A stretch of DNA of 64,000 nucleotides from Lasiosphaeris hirsuta. Taxonomy: Eukaryota > Ascomycota > Sordariomycetes > Sordariales > Lasiosphaeriaceae. The position numbers were made by a program, and so were the translations under genes. The notes beneath the pieces are model-generated. The model was not told the DNA's origin, ran no database searches, and saw only the letters and a program-made list of their open reading frames with translations. Where the stretch lies: the NCBI GenBank assembly GCA_030549175.1, contig JAUKUA010000006.1, positions 2,728,001 to 2,792,000 on the forward strand, in the 5' to 3' direction. Shown in pieces: positions 22,951 to 34,498 of the stretch (position 1 is its first letter; each line of letters starts with the position of its first letter).

Positions 22951-24430
22951 TCCAAAGATATTTATCTCCCATCCAAAATCTTTCCTGACTATATAAGCTT
23001 ACAAATCTCCCGGAGCTTGGTGATGATTTCGTCGATGGAGAGAATATTGATCGGGTTCTCCGACTCCAACACCTATGGGACGTCCACCACCACAGGCACT
23101 TGAAGATCCGAATACCCCGAACCCACGCACGCCACCAAGATCCGCACCCAAGAGCACTAGCGCCAGGGCAGAGCGATCCGTACCGAAGCCAGTCAAGAAG
23201 AACGCCCCTGTGACGGCTGGCACACATGCACAACGCCGTCACGTAAACTCCTACCTCGAAGAGAGCCATTCACTGCCATCATGGAACCAGACCATTCACT
23301 GCCAGTATGGAAGACCATTCACTGGAAGGACGAGTGGCCCGAGCTGCCTAGGACTCCTACATAAGTCCAGAACCCGGCCACCACTCGTTCTTCCCCCTCT
23401 CTTTCCTTAGCTTGTTTTTACACAATCAAGGATAGGTTATTGCAGCCTTGCCTCTCTACATCCTGACCTGCCGTGACAGCCCCCAGGCCTCTGCAACAGA
23501 GCGCGCGGCGCCAGCTATAGCCGTAGGAGCTGAACCTCCGACGATGAAGCTGTTCCCAGTGCCATATATGGTGCCAAGGAGACTCCAATACAGATGTCGG
23601 AAGATAAGGATGAAGAAGAGGGCACACAAGAAGCGGCGGGCACACAGGAAGCCCAGATCCAGAGAGCCAGGAAGCCCAGGGGCCGCGCGCGCGGATCCAA
23701 GGCCGCCCTCAAGACCAAGAAGACTATCGCGAAGCCCTCTCCAGAGCCCAGGGCCAGGCTTGTCATCAAGGGAATGCCCAGAAGCCCAATTTTTGATCAT
23801 TGGTGGCTTATAGAAGCCAGCCGCCATCAAATGGCGTGCACCCGCTCCCTTGGAGCCTCCGTTACCAAGAAGACCGCGGGTTCGGCGTTTTCAGGACCCA
23901 GGGACTTGTTAGCCTTGTTGTTCCATGGAGCGATCCTATATAAATCTACAAACGTGCATTGCGAAACCAGCGAAACTCCCCTCCGGCGAACCTGGCCTCA
24001 CAATAGAAGCCAGCAGCTTACCACAGGGTAGGATGGAGGATATGAAAGATTGGACCCCTGTATTCGCGCTTTCTTGGCCTGACCCGCGGGATAACCCCCC
24101 ATCCATCACACATAGGTATTCTGCCTAACTGAAACCCCTCTTCCGTTTCTCTCTTTTCCGTGGTTTCGCGCTGACAATGACAATAGACAGGGCCGAGGGC
24201 CGCCGCTCGTCATTGGAGGCGGAATACGAAAAGCCCCAGGATCCCACCGTTACATCGCCAACAGAGTCAAACAACATGAGCATCAAGAGATACCTCCTCA
24301 ACCGCCGCCAGCAGTCCTATTTGCGGATTCCAGAGGAGGATATGGTTGCAGATGGCTTCACGAAAAGCACGCCCGATTCGTCAATATGCTAGGCCTAGTG
24401 GCACGCCAGGTGGACTACTTGATCTGTACA
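22950..24430 (+). mobile_element. Decayed retroelement sequence with a Ty1/copia RNase H end
   Basis: The clearest part is 24258-24403. One frame reads KRYLLNRRQQSYLRIP and EDMVADGFTK. An overlapping frame then reads KHARFVNMLGLV. Together these are the two halves of the usual copia RNase H C-terminus (ADGFTK...KHxxFVxMLGL), broken by a small deletion or frameshift. Upstream, from 23075, are Pro/Arg- and Lys-rich Gag-like frames (MGRPPPQALEDPNTP at 23075, MSEDKDEEEGTQEA at 23594) interrupted by stops. No integrase or reverse transcriptase and no clear LTR pair could be found, so most of the element is missing. It is a different lineage from the intact element at 38 kb. Confidence 0.45.
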
Positions 24431-24742
24431 GAAACAACAACATTTGATGGAGATCACCAAAGGAGGCATTTGCGACTTTCCGGATTCGGTAGAATCGGAG
24501 GCGCAGAGCTGGCCTGAGGGGGTAGAAATGGCGACGAGGGCGAGGACGAGACGAAATCCGAGTCTGAGTGAGGGGACTCACTGGTAGATGACATCAAGAG
24601 GTCCTTTATTTAGTCTTTGCGTCACGCCATGTCCCAGTTGTCATGGCATACGTTAAGCAACTCAATGACCTCTCTGCCCACCCACACTTGCATCCATAGC
24701 TGGGACCTACCCGCCAACACCGCGACCGCACCCACAAGCCCT

Positions 24743-25429
24743 TCACCCGCCCTCCTCCCCCTCCTTCCTTCCCCCCCAAAACCCCTTCCCGTAACTCACA
24801 CAAACCTCCTCCCCCTTTTTAACCCCCGGCGCCAGCACAAAGACGCCCATCCCCCTCTCCCTTCTCCGCTGATCCCACACCTGCCGAAACTCCGCATTCG
24901 CCCGCTTCTTCGTTCCCTCCCCCTCCGGCACGCCACGGTAATCATTCACAAACCTCCCCTCGTTCCCTGCCCTCGCCGCATCCACTGCCAAGTCCCCATC
25001 GCGATCCATCCACAAATCGTAGTCCGAGGCGGCGTGGCGCTCCGCCCCCGTACCCGTGCCCGGGTGCACCTCGCCAAAGTAGGGCACGACCAGCTCGCTG
25101 GGGACCAGGTCGCGCGCGGCGAAGAGGCCACGCTGGCCGTGCGCCGGGTGGGAGGGGTTGGTGATGGGTTGGATGTGGCAGGTGCGGGGGCTTGGGCCGC
25201 GGGGAGTGGAGGCCGGGATGAGAGGGAGGGTTTCTGATGATGGTTTGGTTGGGTCTGGCAGGGTGCGTAGGGCGGTTAGGTGGGCGGGTGTTAGAGCCGA
25301 AGAGTAGAGCGGGGCGGTAAGGTAGGGGACGGATGGGGGCCAGTTCTTTGGGAGCGGGTTGGCGGGTTTGGATGGTGGTGGCTTTCCTTTGCCTCTGGAA
25401 GGCGGTTTGGCTTTTGTTTTACCCGCCAT
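24743..25429 (-). CDS. SET domain protein (putative lysine methyltransferase)
   Basis: A single exon of 228 aa. The ATG at 25429 (MAGKTKAKPP) was chosen because the frame upstream is a poly-A/AT tract. The N-terminal 30 residues are Lys/Pro-rich. The SET core begins about residue 85 with HGQRGLFAARDLVPSELVVP. It then has YFGEVHP, SDYDLWMDRDGDLAVDAA and the cofactor-binding segment GNEGRFVNDYRG, and ends in EEVCVSYGKGFW, the SET-C Tyr region. The NExRFVNDYRG and YGKGFW motifs resemble small SET proteins of the ATXR5/6-like type. The post-SET Cys cluster is absent. Substrate is unknown. Confidence 0.8.
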   Translation of the reverse strand: MAGKTKAKPPSRGKGKPPPSKPANPLPKNWPPSVPYLTAPLYSSALTPAHLTALRTLPDPTKPSSETLPLIPASTPRGPSPRTCHIQPITNPSHPAHGQRGLFAARDLVPSELVVPYFGEVHPGTGTGAERHAASDYDLWMDRDGDLAVDAARAGNEGRFVNDYRGVPEGEGTKKRANAEFRQVWDQRRRERGMGVFVLAPGVKKGEEVCVSYGKGFWGGRKEGEEGG

Positions 25430-25843
25430 TTTTTTTTTATTTTTTTTTAATTTTAATTTTAAATTTTTTTGGGTTGTTGTGGTGATCAAAAGTTGATGTG
25501 ACGCAAGAGTTGAAGTGACGGAAGGGATTTCCATCCAATCATGGTCGGATTGGCCATTTGTTAACCCGGACTTTAACCGACTTACACAGCCAGCAGGCCA
25601 TCGCTAGGTGACTGCTTTCGCGGATCAGGCCTTTGATTATCTGCTGCCGAGCGGATGCTAGGGTAGTCAGGATGGCGGACGAATTAGGACTGGTAGAAGA
25701 GGAATGCAAAGGGACAAAAAAGTCACGCAACATTGTGCGTGTGCATACGAAGAATGCCTTGCCAAACCAAACAAATAGTCCATTGATTCCTGCCCTTCTA
25801 TCAAATTCACAAAGAGACCCTTAAAAGGGGAAATGAACCAAGC

Positions 25844-27232
25844 TCACAGCGTAATCACTCCCAGATCCTCAGACTTCAGAGCCCCTGTTTCCTTGGCCAC
25901 CGAGTACATCACCTGCTGCTTCTTCTCAGCATTCTGCTGCCGCCACAGCATATCATCATACAGATCCCGATACAGACGCCCATCCCCCCAGTTTTCTGCC
26001 CAGTCCTCGAAACCGACCCAGGCGTTGTGCATCCAGTCGCTCGTGCGCCACACCGACTCCCATTTCATCTTCAGCATCTGACCGACCAGCACCCTCAACT
26101 TCCCGGAGTAATCTGTCAACGGCTCCAACGCCTCGTCGATATTCAAATCAGACCAGCATGCGTGTGGGCATGGCTTGTATCCCCTGTCGTGGTTGCATGT
26201 GAGGTGGTTACAGCCGCACCGGAGGCATTCTTGGCCTTGGCCAGACAGGTAACCCGGTTTGCCGGGGATCGCGCTTCCTTTCATTAGTCGAAAGAGAATT
26301 GTGCCGAGATCAAACATATCTGACCCGCGGGTGAAGGGTCGCTTGTCCTGCGATGAATGAGTACACTTTGTCGGGAGACTCGCAAAAATGCTTGGAGGCA
26401 GACTTACAGGAGCAATTTTCTTCTCGGCCTCACGCAGCCCCTCGCTCCCTTCCCCGTGGAGTGACCACCGCCATGATAACCAAGCCTCCTTCAGCTCCTC
26501 CAACGACGGGTCAGACAGCGATTGAACACCCAGAACAGGTGGGTGCTCCCCCGCGATAGTCCTTTCAGATGCCTGCCCGAGCACCAAGCACCGGCTAAAG
26601 TTTCCCAGCTTGACCTGCCCATACGTCTCGACCCCCCTTGGCTGCTGGAGGAAGATATTCTGCGGGAAAACACTCCGATGCAAGATGGGCATCCAGTCCT
26701 TCTCGGGCTCTGTCGTCTCTCTGATCCTCACACAACCACGGCCGCTCCGGGTATCCTTCCTCACATCATACGTGTCCCTGACTCCCTCATGCAGCCACTG
26801 GAGCGCTCTGAGAACGCCCAACGCAACATGCCAGACAAAACTCTCGGGGAAATATCCTGTCGCTGTGATCTTCACCGGCGGCGATTCAAACACATCCTCG
26901 AGCGTCCCCGCGTCGCAATAGTCCCACACAATCATGCACTCTGGCACGCCCCCCTCTCGGCCATCATATGGGCCGGGGACAGCCCCCGAAGAGCCGTACA
27001 CAACGAGGTTCTTAACCAAGCCATGGGGACTGATCAGATTCTCGTGGTTGAGAAGGGCCGTGGCTGACGATTCCGCGCTATTCCGGGAAATCTGCTCGTA
27101 GTGAGAGTCGGGTGGCATTTCCTCGGCAAGCAGAGTTTCGCCGTCGCGTATGCGCCGGACGAGAAAACGGCCATCGCCCAGTTCCTTGAGGAGGGAATAC
27201 TGGGGCGTGGGAAGCTGTTCATCGCCTTCCAT
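25844..27232 (-). CDS. Protein-kinase-like protein, probably a pseudokinase
   Basis: Two exons, 27232-26408 and 26347-25844, give 442 aa. The 60-nt intron (GTAAGT...CGCAG) is in frame and stop-free. The ATG at 27232 has a CACCATGG context and directly precedes the domain; in-frame ATGs at 27280 and 27442 would extend it. The N-lobe has LLKELGDGRFLVRR (glycine loop remnant), NHENLISPHG and the hinge-like MIVWDYCDAGTLEDVF. The expected catalytic loop reads LHRSVFPQNIFL, lacking the HRD aspartate. The expected DFG reads LGNFS. No clear VAIK lysine is present (LLAEEMP). A later RGSDMFDLGTILFRLM corresponds to the APE/F-helix region. A Cys/His-rich loop (RCGCNHLTCNH) follows. Catalysis looks lost, and a scaffold role is inferred. 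Confidence 0.75.
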   Translation of the reverse strand: MEGDEQLPTPQYSLLKELGDGRFLVRRIRDGETLLAEEMPPDSHYEQISRNSAESSATALLNHENLISPHGLVKNLVVYGSSGAVPGPYDGREGGVPECMIVWDYCDAGTLEDVFESPPVKITATGYFPESFVWHVALGVLRALQWLHEGVRDTYDVRKDTRSGRGCVRIRETTEPEKDWMPILHRSVFPQNIFLQQPRGVETYGQVKLGNFSRCLVLGQASERTIAGEHPPVLGVQSLSDPSLEELKEAWLSWRWSLHGEGSEGLREAEKKIAPVSLPPSIFASLPTKCTHSSQDKRPFTRGSDMFDLGTILFRLMKGSAIPGKPGYLSGQGQECLRCGCNHLTCNHDRGYKPCPHACWSDLNIDEALEPLTDYSGKLRVLVGQMLKMKWESVWRTSDWMHNAWVGFEDWAENWGDGRLYRDLYDDMLWRQQNAEKKQQVMYSVAKETGALKSEDLGVITL

Positions 27233-27536
27233 GGTGAGTTTCGTTGTACGCACCAAGATGTCGCTAGTCCCGGTGGGCATAGTGAACTGATGAGAGGTGG
27301 GCAACAACGGCGTTGGGTAAAGGCGGCTGGGGAGACAGCAGCATGTTTTAGGCCCTTGGAGCTTCAAAAAGGGTTGGCTGTTTTCGACGTGGTTCGGTAG
27401 CTGGAATGTTCGCTTCGGGTAAGTGTTTCTTTGTTTGGCCACACCATTCCTTAGTCCGGACTATTCTTCATAAAGCGAATTTCTCTTTGTTGTCCGCTGT
27501 CAACGCACTGCACACATCAATATTGGCGGCAAAAAC

Positions 27537-29412
27537 TTACTCCCTGAGCCACTGAGGGTCTTTTCGAATCTCCCAGGCTAACCTGTCGTAGCTATGCGAA
27601 GTAATAGAGGCTTCGGCCGTCGCCTGTTGGCTGGCCGGTACGCATAGTCGAGTCTCGACTTCTTCCATCTGAAGTTCACTTCCAGTTGGAAATATTCCGG
27701 CTTCGAAAAGGCCGATCGCAACCATCCGAAAGCTCTGCGAGCTGGTTAGATCATCGAGCCTGGAAGGGCATCTTCTGTCCGCATCTCTTTCAAGGGGCAC
27801 TCACATCGAAGCTCGCTGTAAACCCACATCCAACGCTTTCGGACCTTCTTTGCAGGGAAGCGACCCCCTGCTTCGGCGAGGACCCGACACCAGCATACCT
27901 ACCTGTAGAATCCCCAATCCAAGGTGAGACTCTAAACTTTCCCGAGCGTCTTCTCAGTATCACCTTCACTGCCCTGACCGCGTCTGCATCGACTCTCACC
28001 CCGAATCCAGAGAAAGCCTCCCCAGGGTCCAAACCCACAACAGTCTCAATCGACTCCAGGATGTAGCCCAAGCTCTTTACTCTCTCTCCCGTGAAGTAAA
28101 CGCGTAATCCACACACAAAGGTCTGCCCTGCCATCTCTACCGTTGACACCCCAATGGTAGTGACATCTCCGAAAGCCACATCCAGCGGCATGCACACCGT
28201 CAAAAAGCTTCGCTGCTCGCCATCATCCCGCTTCATCCGCGATGAAATACACTTCAGTGGCCCCATTATCCCCCCACCCTGCGAAAACGGCTCCCCTTTC
28301 ATTTCCACCCCAACCCAAGCATCGCAAAGCCTCACGATGCCAGCAAGCCTCCCCCACCAATACTTCCTCTTCGCCAACCTTGCAACAGCCCCATCTACCT
28401 TATCCATCCCATCGCTACCCTGCCAGCTCTGCAAGGCACGTTTGACTGAAAAGTACAAGCTCCGCCAGTCATCCTGGCTGCCGCTGGCGGCCGCTTTTGA
28501 CAAAACAAAGCCCATCTCGAAGCGCGGCGCGAACCGACTCGCCCAGAACTGCGCTGAAAGAGAAGACAGGCTAGAGGCGTGGGCCACGGTCCGCGAGGTG
28601 AGGCGCAGGTTGGTTAGGTCCGGGGTGGAGAGGAAGCAGATAATGTGGTGGATGACAGCGGGTGGAAGGCGGGCGAATAGGTCGTATTCTTCGTGGGTTC
28701 GGGGGGTCTGGCTTTGAGTTTCTGCTGGCTGGGGAGGAGGCTGATCCGGCGGAGGGAGCAGGCCGAGGTCGGATAAAGAGATTGGAGACGGCGGGATGGG
28801 GCTCTGGGGAGAGGGGAGGTCAAGTTCTATCTTCAGATTGTCAACGTCGAGGTTGGAGAGGGGCTCAAGGCTAGGGCGTTTGTTATGCCTTTTGTGCGGT
28901 GAACGAGAGTCTAGCATGAGTTGCGGGAGGTCGTAGCGCCCAGGTGACGGTATGGTGGCGAAAGGGGAGAAGTTCCAGTTTAGTGAGGCCAGCGCTTTGC
29001 ACCAGGTTGTGGCACACCCGGTCGGGTCATCGGCCTGGGAGGAAACGATATCCCAACAGTCGGTGTGCACGCGGAAGTGCCATGTGCGAGCCTTCTCATC
29101 GTAAACATCCCCTGATATGATGTCTAGGTCGTCCGTGTCGATAGTCGAGTCTGTCACTGACGAATTGGGATTTTGTGGGATGGCGAAGGCGATATCACTT
29201 GGGGCTTCCTCGGACGTAAGTCGGTATCCAACCCCTGATACGCGAGCCGGGATATCAGCAGAGGGAGAAGATTGCGAAAAGCGGATGATTCGGCATAGAG
29301 ACGGGCGATGGCTCCAGGCATTGATATTGGGCGTCGGTTCGATTTCGCGGCGACAGAGCCAACACATGTACTCGGGCACGCGAAGAATACCGAGAGGGGA
29401 AGGGTTAGACAT
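27537..29412 (-). CDS. F-box protein
   Basis: Three exons, 29412-27903, 27847-27805 (43 nt) and 27741-27537, give 585 aa. Donors are GTAGGT and GTGAGT; acceptors are CAAAG and ACCAG; all phases agree. The N-terminus has a CWLCRREI Cys pair. After a Pro/Ser-rich region, the F-box lies about residues 245-290 (FARLPPAVIHHIICFLSTPD, LTNLRLTSRTVAHA). The downstream part includes FWASRFAPRFEMGFVL and a long beta-rich domain common in fungal F-box proteins of unknown target. F-box proteins recruit substrates to SCF ubiquitin ligases via Skp1. It lies head-to-tail with the kinase-like gene 300 bases downstream. Confidence 0.85.
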
Positions 29413-32400
29413 TATGAGAAAAGTAGCTGAACTGTCTAGTGCAGCGAGAGCCGCTGAGTTGTGAAATTTCGGACTGATATATGGCTTTTTTTCGGATCAG
29501 AGGGTGTTCCTAAGAAGGATGGGCGCTGGTCCTCAACAGCAAGATATCGCAGAGACGCCAACATTTCCTTTAAGAGAAGCCTTCGATGAATGCTTGCGGC
29601 GGTATTCTTGAGAGACGACGGGGCTATTTCGACGGGGGAGGGTAGCAATGCTTTAGAGCATGGCACCATGTGGTGCCTCGCCAGCAACTGGAAATGAGGG
29701 GCCTGGGCGCCCAAATCGCCGCACCAGGAAGGAGCGGCCGTGACTTGGGACCAGAATACGAAAAGGGAAAGCAAGAAAGGGAAAAAGCAGTTGCGTCTTG
29801 AGAAAGAACCAACAGTTCCAACGGTTGCAATGGTTTAAGTTGCAGGTCAAACAACCTTATGGCCAACAGAAAAGTGGCCCGATCCCAAGACCGCCTCGCA
29901 CCTCCGATGCATATCCATGGATCGACTCGGGGGCTGGTAACCTTGCAGCCCGAAATTCCGTTCGCACTCAGACCCCGCCTGCACACCGCACCCCCAATTG
30001 TGCGCCATGCCCTACTGGGTACAGTACGGGCTTGTCTAACAGCCCAATGGATCTAGGCGGTTAGCTGTCAGTTATGGTTGAGTGATGGGCACATGCACCT
30101 GGCAGCATGCAGAGCGGGCCGTTTGCGGCGCGGATCCTCACGGTTATACTCACGGTATAGCTGGGCTGGGCAGCTCCGGACAGTGCTTAGCTTCCAACTT
30201 CGTGATTAGCCCGCTCCGCCTGATGGGGAAGAGGCGCCCAATGGACGTCCAATATTTCAACGCCCGTGGCTCCTTTGATTTGGCCGCTAGTCCCGACAGC
30301 TTGGAACCGACAAGACACACGGTCGCCGGGCGGCTAGCCACAGATCCCAGCAGCCATCCTCCGGAACATCCTATTGTCGGTCCGGCATGTTGATGGAGTA
30401 AACCGAAGGCTGGAGTTGAGGGTAGTTTTTTGTATAATTCTTTCTTTCTCTTTTGCTATCGTAGGCGGGATTTGATGTGGTGTTCATTCGCTCTACCGCA
30501 AAAGCCACTCCTACTTTTAGAAGGTTTGTCGTTCCCTAATAAGTTGCCGCTGGTAATGCCTCGACTGTGCATCGTGACATGAAACAAACAGCGAGTTTTT
30601 GTTGGCGCAAGTTATGCAAAACTCCATTTTGGAGGGTCGAGACTAGAATTTTGTGTTTTGGTCTCTCCCGTGGTCGCCGCCGGGGGCTTGAAACAACGAC
30701 ATTCTACCAAGTGGTTTGGGGGCCAACGCCGAGGGGCCGGCAGAGGGGCTGATAACGTGTGTAGCATTGGATGCACTTGAACAACCAACAGTTCGGCTCT
30801 ACACTCCAACCATGGTTTGTTTGCTCGTGCACAACACTGGAAGAAGGGTATCGAGGTCTCGAAAAGGCCTCTCTGAAATGGTATTTTTTGTCTTTCAAAA
30901 AGCCTTTTCCGTTTCTGAAAGGCGTCCTAGGTATCTACGAAATGCGATTGAGAATTACCTGAAGCCGATACCGCGGAATAATGAAGGCTTGATTGGGGCT
31001 GGGTCGATTATAGGCTGCTTGCTTACGAATACCTCTGATGCGGATCCAGTCCATCCAGTGAGATAGGCGTTAGGCGAGTTTCTGAATTTCGTCTCCCACT
31101 CGAATGATATTGGCGAAGATCTTGAGTGCTCAAAATCTTAATTTCATTCTGCAATGCCCTTGGCTTCAATTGATCCCGCAATATCATGAACGGCTGGGGT
31201 TTAGGCTTGGCGGCTGCGTAAGTCCCTTTCTCTTTGCCTTATGTAGGCAATCCGTATTGTTGACAGGAGACTCGACGGCACCTTGTTGCAAGCTCTGGCC
31301 AAGCGCCACCGTGTCAATGGAGCCGCTGCGTGACCCCAACATCGCTTGAACGTGAAAAAGGACGCTATAGCCAGGGGCGAGGACTTTTGCTCGGGATTTA
31401 ACCCAGTATCTTCGGAGGCGCCTTAATTTAGCATGATAGCATTGAATGTCACGGCCCGAGGAGATCTACGTTACCTCACCTTAGGTAGCTGCTGCCCCGA
31501 GGAGGTTACGAGATTCCGCACGCGGTTACGGCAATCAATCTTACAACCTGGGCACTGGAATTTCTATGCGGCTTGGTAGCTGCGGCCATCCATGATTGGT
31601 CCTAGCTTGAGAATTTAAGGCACTTGGGATTTTTCTTGGCTGAGCATCATTCGAGACTTGAGCTTGTTCAATTCTCTTCTCAGCTATCCCAATTCGGCCA
31701 AAACTCGGATTGTCACAATCGTAATTTTCCTATCTGTAAGCCTAAGGAAGCTACTGCAGAGAGGTCCGCGGATACTATCCGTTGTTCCGGTCATCATGGA
31801 ACTCAGTTCACTTCCTAGAGCATCAGGCCAGAGGGATGCAGAACTGGGAAAGGGGATACGACGGTGTATTGGGGTAGAATGATTCGCCTAGGAGTTCGTC
31901 GGGTCCTATCCTGAGCTCATACTGCCAGTTATGGGTGTGGCCGAGCTGAAAAGCGTAGATGAGATGCCCCTGACAACACCCTCATATTAAGCCCATCGGC
32001 GAACAACATCCCCGTGAATCTCATCTTGGCTGGGACAGGCGCAAAACCTTCGGGTTAGGTGGGCTTTGGTGTTGTAATTGTTCACGGTCAGCTAGGCAAG
32101 CTACACAGTGGAAGGAAAAAGGGACGGCCTGATCGAATCTCCAATTTTCCTCATTGCTCAACTCAGCATATCCAATCTCTTGGTCATCTCCCAACAACGT
32201 TCAGTAAGTGTGTTTGGAATCTTGAATGCCAAACTTGAAGTGTCAGCGGAACAATTCCGAACATCATCGCCCAGCTTGTGTCGGCAGATCTCCAAGAAAA
32301 GCCAAGCACAGGTACGATGGCAAAAGAGGTAAAAGTCCGGTGCGAAGCATGCAGCCCCATGACGCCCTCCCCACATTCCCGGGATTTGAGTTAGGGTACG

Positions 32401-33093
32401 TACACTGAGTGAGCGGTATTAGTCACACATTCCATGCAGCGCCGAGCCTGCGAATAGCATTTCCACCTGCGATACGCTATCTCGAGTAGTCGCGGATAGT
32501 CTCCCTAAACTTTTAGTTCACGATAGACGAAGAGGGGAAAAGGGTGATTCGTAATCCGCATATGCAACACCCAACCTCCGGGCACGAGACGATTCGGCTG
32601 CTGTGCTCCGGTGCGGGTGCTGATTGGGCTGGCTAGGGCCATCACCGCGCTCGAGCTCAAGGACTCATGGGGAAATGCGGGACGCTTAGCAAATGCTCAA
32701 CACATGCTGTGAAACCCGAAGGCTTGCAGCGTCGCCAGCGCCCGCTTTTAGGCAGATTAGGTAATCGCCCATGAATGCAGGATTTCCAACCTTGGTTGTG
32801 CAATGGGCACTCTATCGCGTTCTAGCACCCATCAGCTAGCAGACCATCGCCAACCGCCGTCTGCCGGCTTCGCTGCCAAAGAGGGGAAGCTACTAGCCGG
32901 TGTATTGTATCATGTAGCAGCTTCCTTTGTTGAATACGACCCCGTCGATGCAGTCAATCCATCGTGTATAAAGGGGACAAGAAAGTCCATTTCCTCTAAA
33001 CTTGTACCTCACATCCATTCTCCATCAAGTCATTCACCAGCAACACTGCATCATCAACATCAGCAACCAAGACAACCACCCTACGACACTGCA
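29413..33093. other. 3.7-kb gene-free stretch
   Basis: No frame on either strand shows a domain or sustained coding character. The last 150 bases are the promoter and leader of the reductase gene. Nothing recognisable as a transposon terminus or RNA gene was found. Confidence 0.55.
32967..32972 (+). promoter_or_regulatory. TATA box of the ketoreductase gene
   Basis: TATAAA in gtgtataaagggg lies 127 bases upstream of the ATG at 33094. It is followed by a C/A-rich leader (catcaacatcagcaaccaagac), as in highly expressed or inducible fungal genes. Confidence 0.6.
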
Positions 33094-34243
33094 ATGCCTC
33101 TCACTCTCCTCACCGGCGCCAACTCCTTCGTAGGAGCCCACGTCATCAACTCTCTCATTGCTGCCGGCCACAATGTGGTCGGTACGGTTCGACGGGGAAA
33201 CCTCATTGACGAGATCTTTGCTCTTCATCCCGAGTGGAAGGAGAAACTCGAGATCATTGTAGTCAAGGACTACGCCGAGGAGAGCAGCTGGGATGAAGTC
33301 TTCAAGAAGTACTCATTCGACCACGTAAGTCATGGCGGCAGCCACTCCCCTCAGGACCTATTAGAGATCAGCGAGCTCACAATACTTGCAGATTATCCAT
33401 GTTGCCGCCCCCTTGCTTGACGCCCCCACCAACACCGACTATGAGCGTGACTTCTTGAAGCCGACTGTCGACGGGTGCGTTCCATGATTCGTCTCCAAAT
33501 GAATCCGTATCACCGCTAACACTGCCCCCAGAAACCGCGCCATCCTCCAATCCGCCGCCCGCAATGCCCCGACTCTCAAGTCCATCGCCGTGACCGGCTC
33601 CGTCAACGCCCTGACGACAGGCATGCCCGACGAGCTGCTCAAGGGCTCCATCACCAACGAGACCTGGCTGCCCATCAGCCAGGATGAGGCACGGGCCGCC
33701 AACAACAACTACATCTCGTACTGCTCCGCCAAGAAGGAGGGCGAGCTCGCCATCTGGGACTTCGTCAAGACCGAGAAGCCCAACTTCTCTGTCACCGTGC
33801 TGCTGCCCGCCCTGATCTTCGGCCCCCCGCTGCAGCCCGTCAAGGGCGGGGTCAAGGGCCTCAACTACAGCACCAACGTCATCTACAGCTTCTTCAACGG
33901 TTCCTACGCCACCATCCCTGCCACCTCGTTCCCGTCATTTGTCGACGTGCGCGACCTCGCCGACGCCCACGTCAAGGCGCTGACCCACGCCCCCGCTGCT
34001 AACCGCCGCCTGCTCATCAACGGCAAGCCCATGACCTATACGCAGCTTGTGCATGCCCTGGCCAAGGTTCCTGAACTCGCTGGTCGCCTGCCGACTGATA
34101 GCGGCGAGGATGCGAATGTGACCTTTGCGAAGTTTGAGGCGGATGCGGATAACGAACTGCTGGGCATCAAGTTCCACACGGTCGAGGAGACTATGGCCGA
34201 TACTGCGAGAAGACTGCTTGAGTTGGAGAAGCTGGACGGTTAG
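33094..34243 (+). CDS. NADPH-dependent ketoreductase/aldehyde reductase (Gre2-like, extended SDR)
   Basis: Three exons, 33094-33324, 33392-33474 and 33532-34243, with GTAAGT and GTGCGT donors and GCAG and CCCAG acceptors, give 341 aa. MPLTLLTGANSFVGAHV holds the GxxGxxG nucleotide site. GTVRRGNLID follows, with Arg residues suited to NADPH. IIHVAAPL is the SDR active-site strand region. YCSAKKEGE is the YxxxK catalytic pair (about residue 168). FPSFVDVRDLADAHV and a C-terminal MTYTQLV segment complete the fold. Gre2 and dihydroflavonol-4-reductase relatives reduce carbonyls, including methylglyoxal and secondary-metabolite ketones; the substrate here is unknown. The gene converges on the Zn2Cys6 regulator and may belong with it. 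Confidence 0.92.
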
Positions 34244-34498
34244 GGTGAAACATGACAAGAGGTGGCAGTCTGAGGTGTAGAGGGGATAGGATGAGGGATG
34301 TTCTATAGATCATGGTGCGATTGATTGAGGTCAAACGGGTGCATTTAAGCATGAGATATCCAAAAAAGACTCCGAACTAGATTTAACTTCCTGCACTTTG
34401 AGAACCAATCGTGGTGAAAGGATTATCGGGAGTAATAGTTTAGAGATAATCAGAGCGGAATGGGACCAAGACCTACATGAATTCATGTCTGGCGAGTC

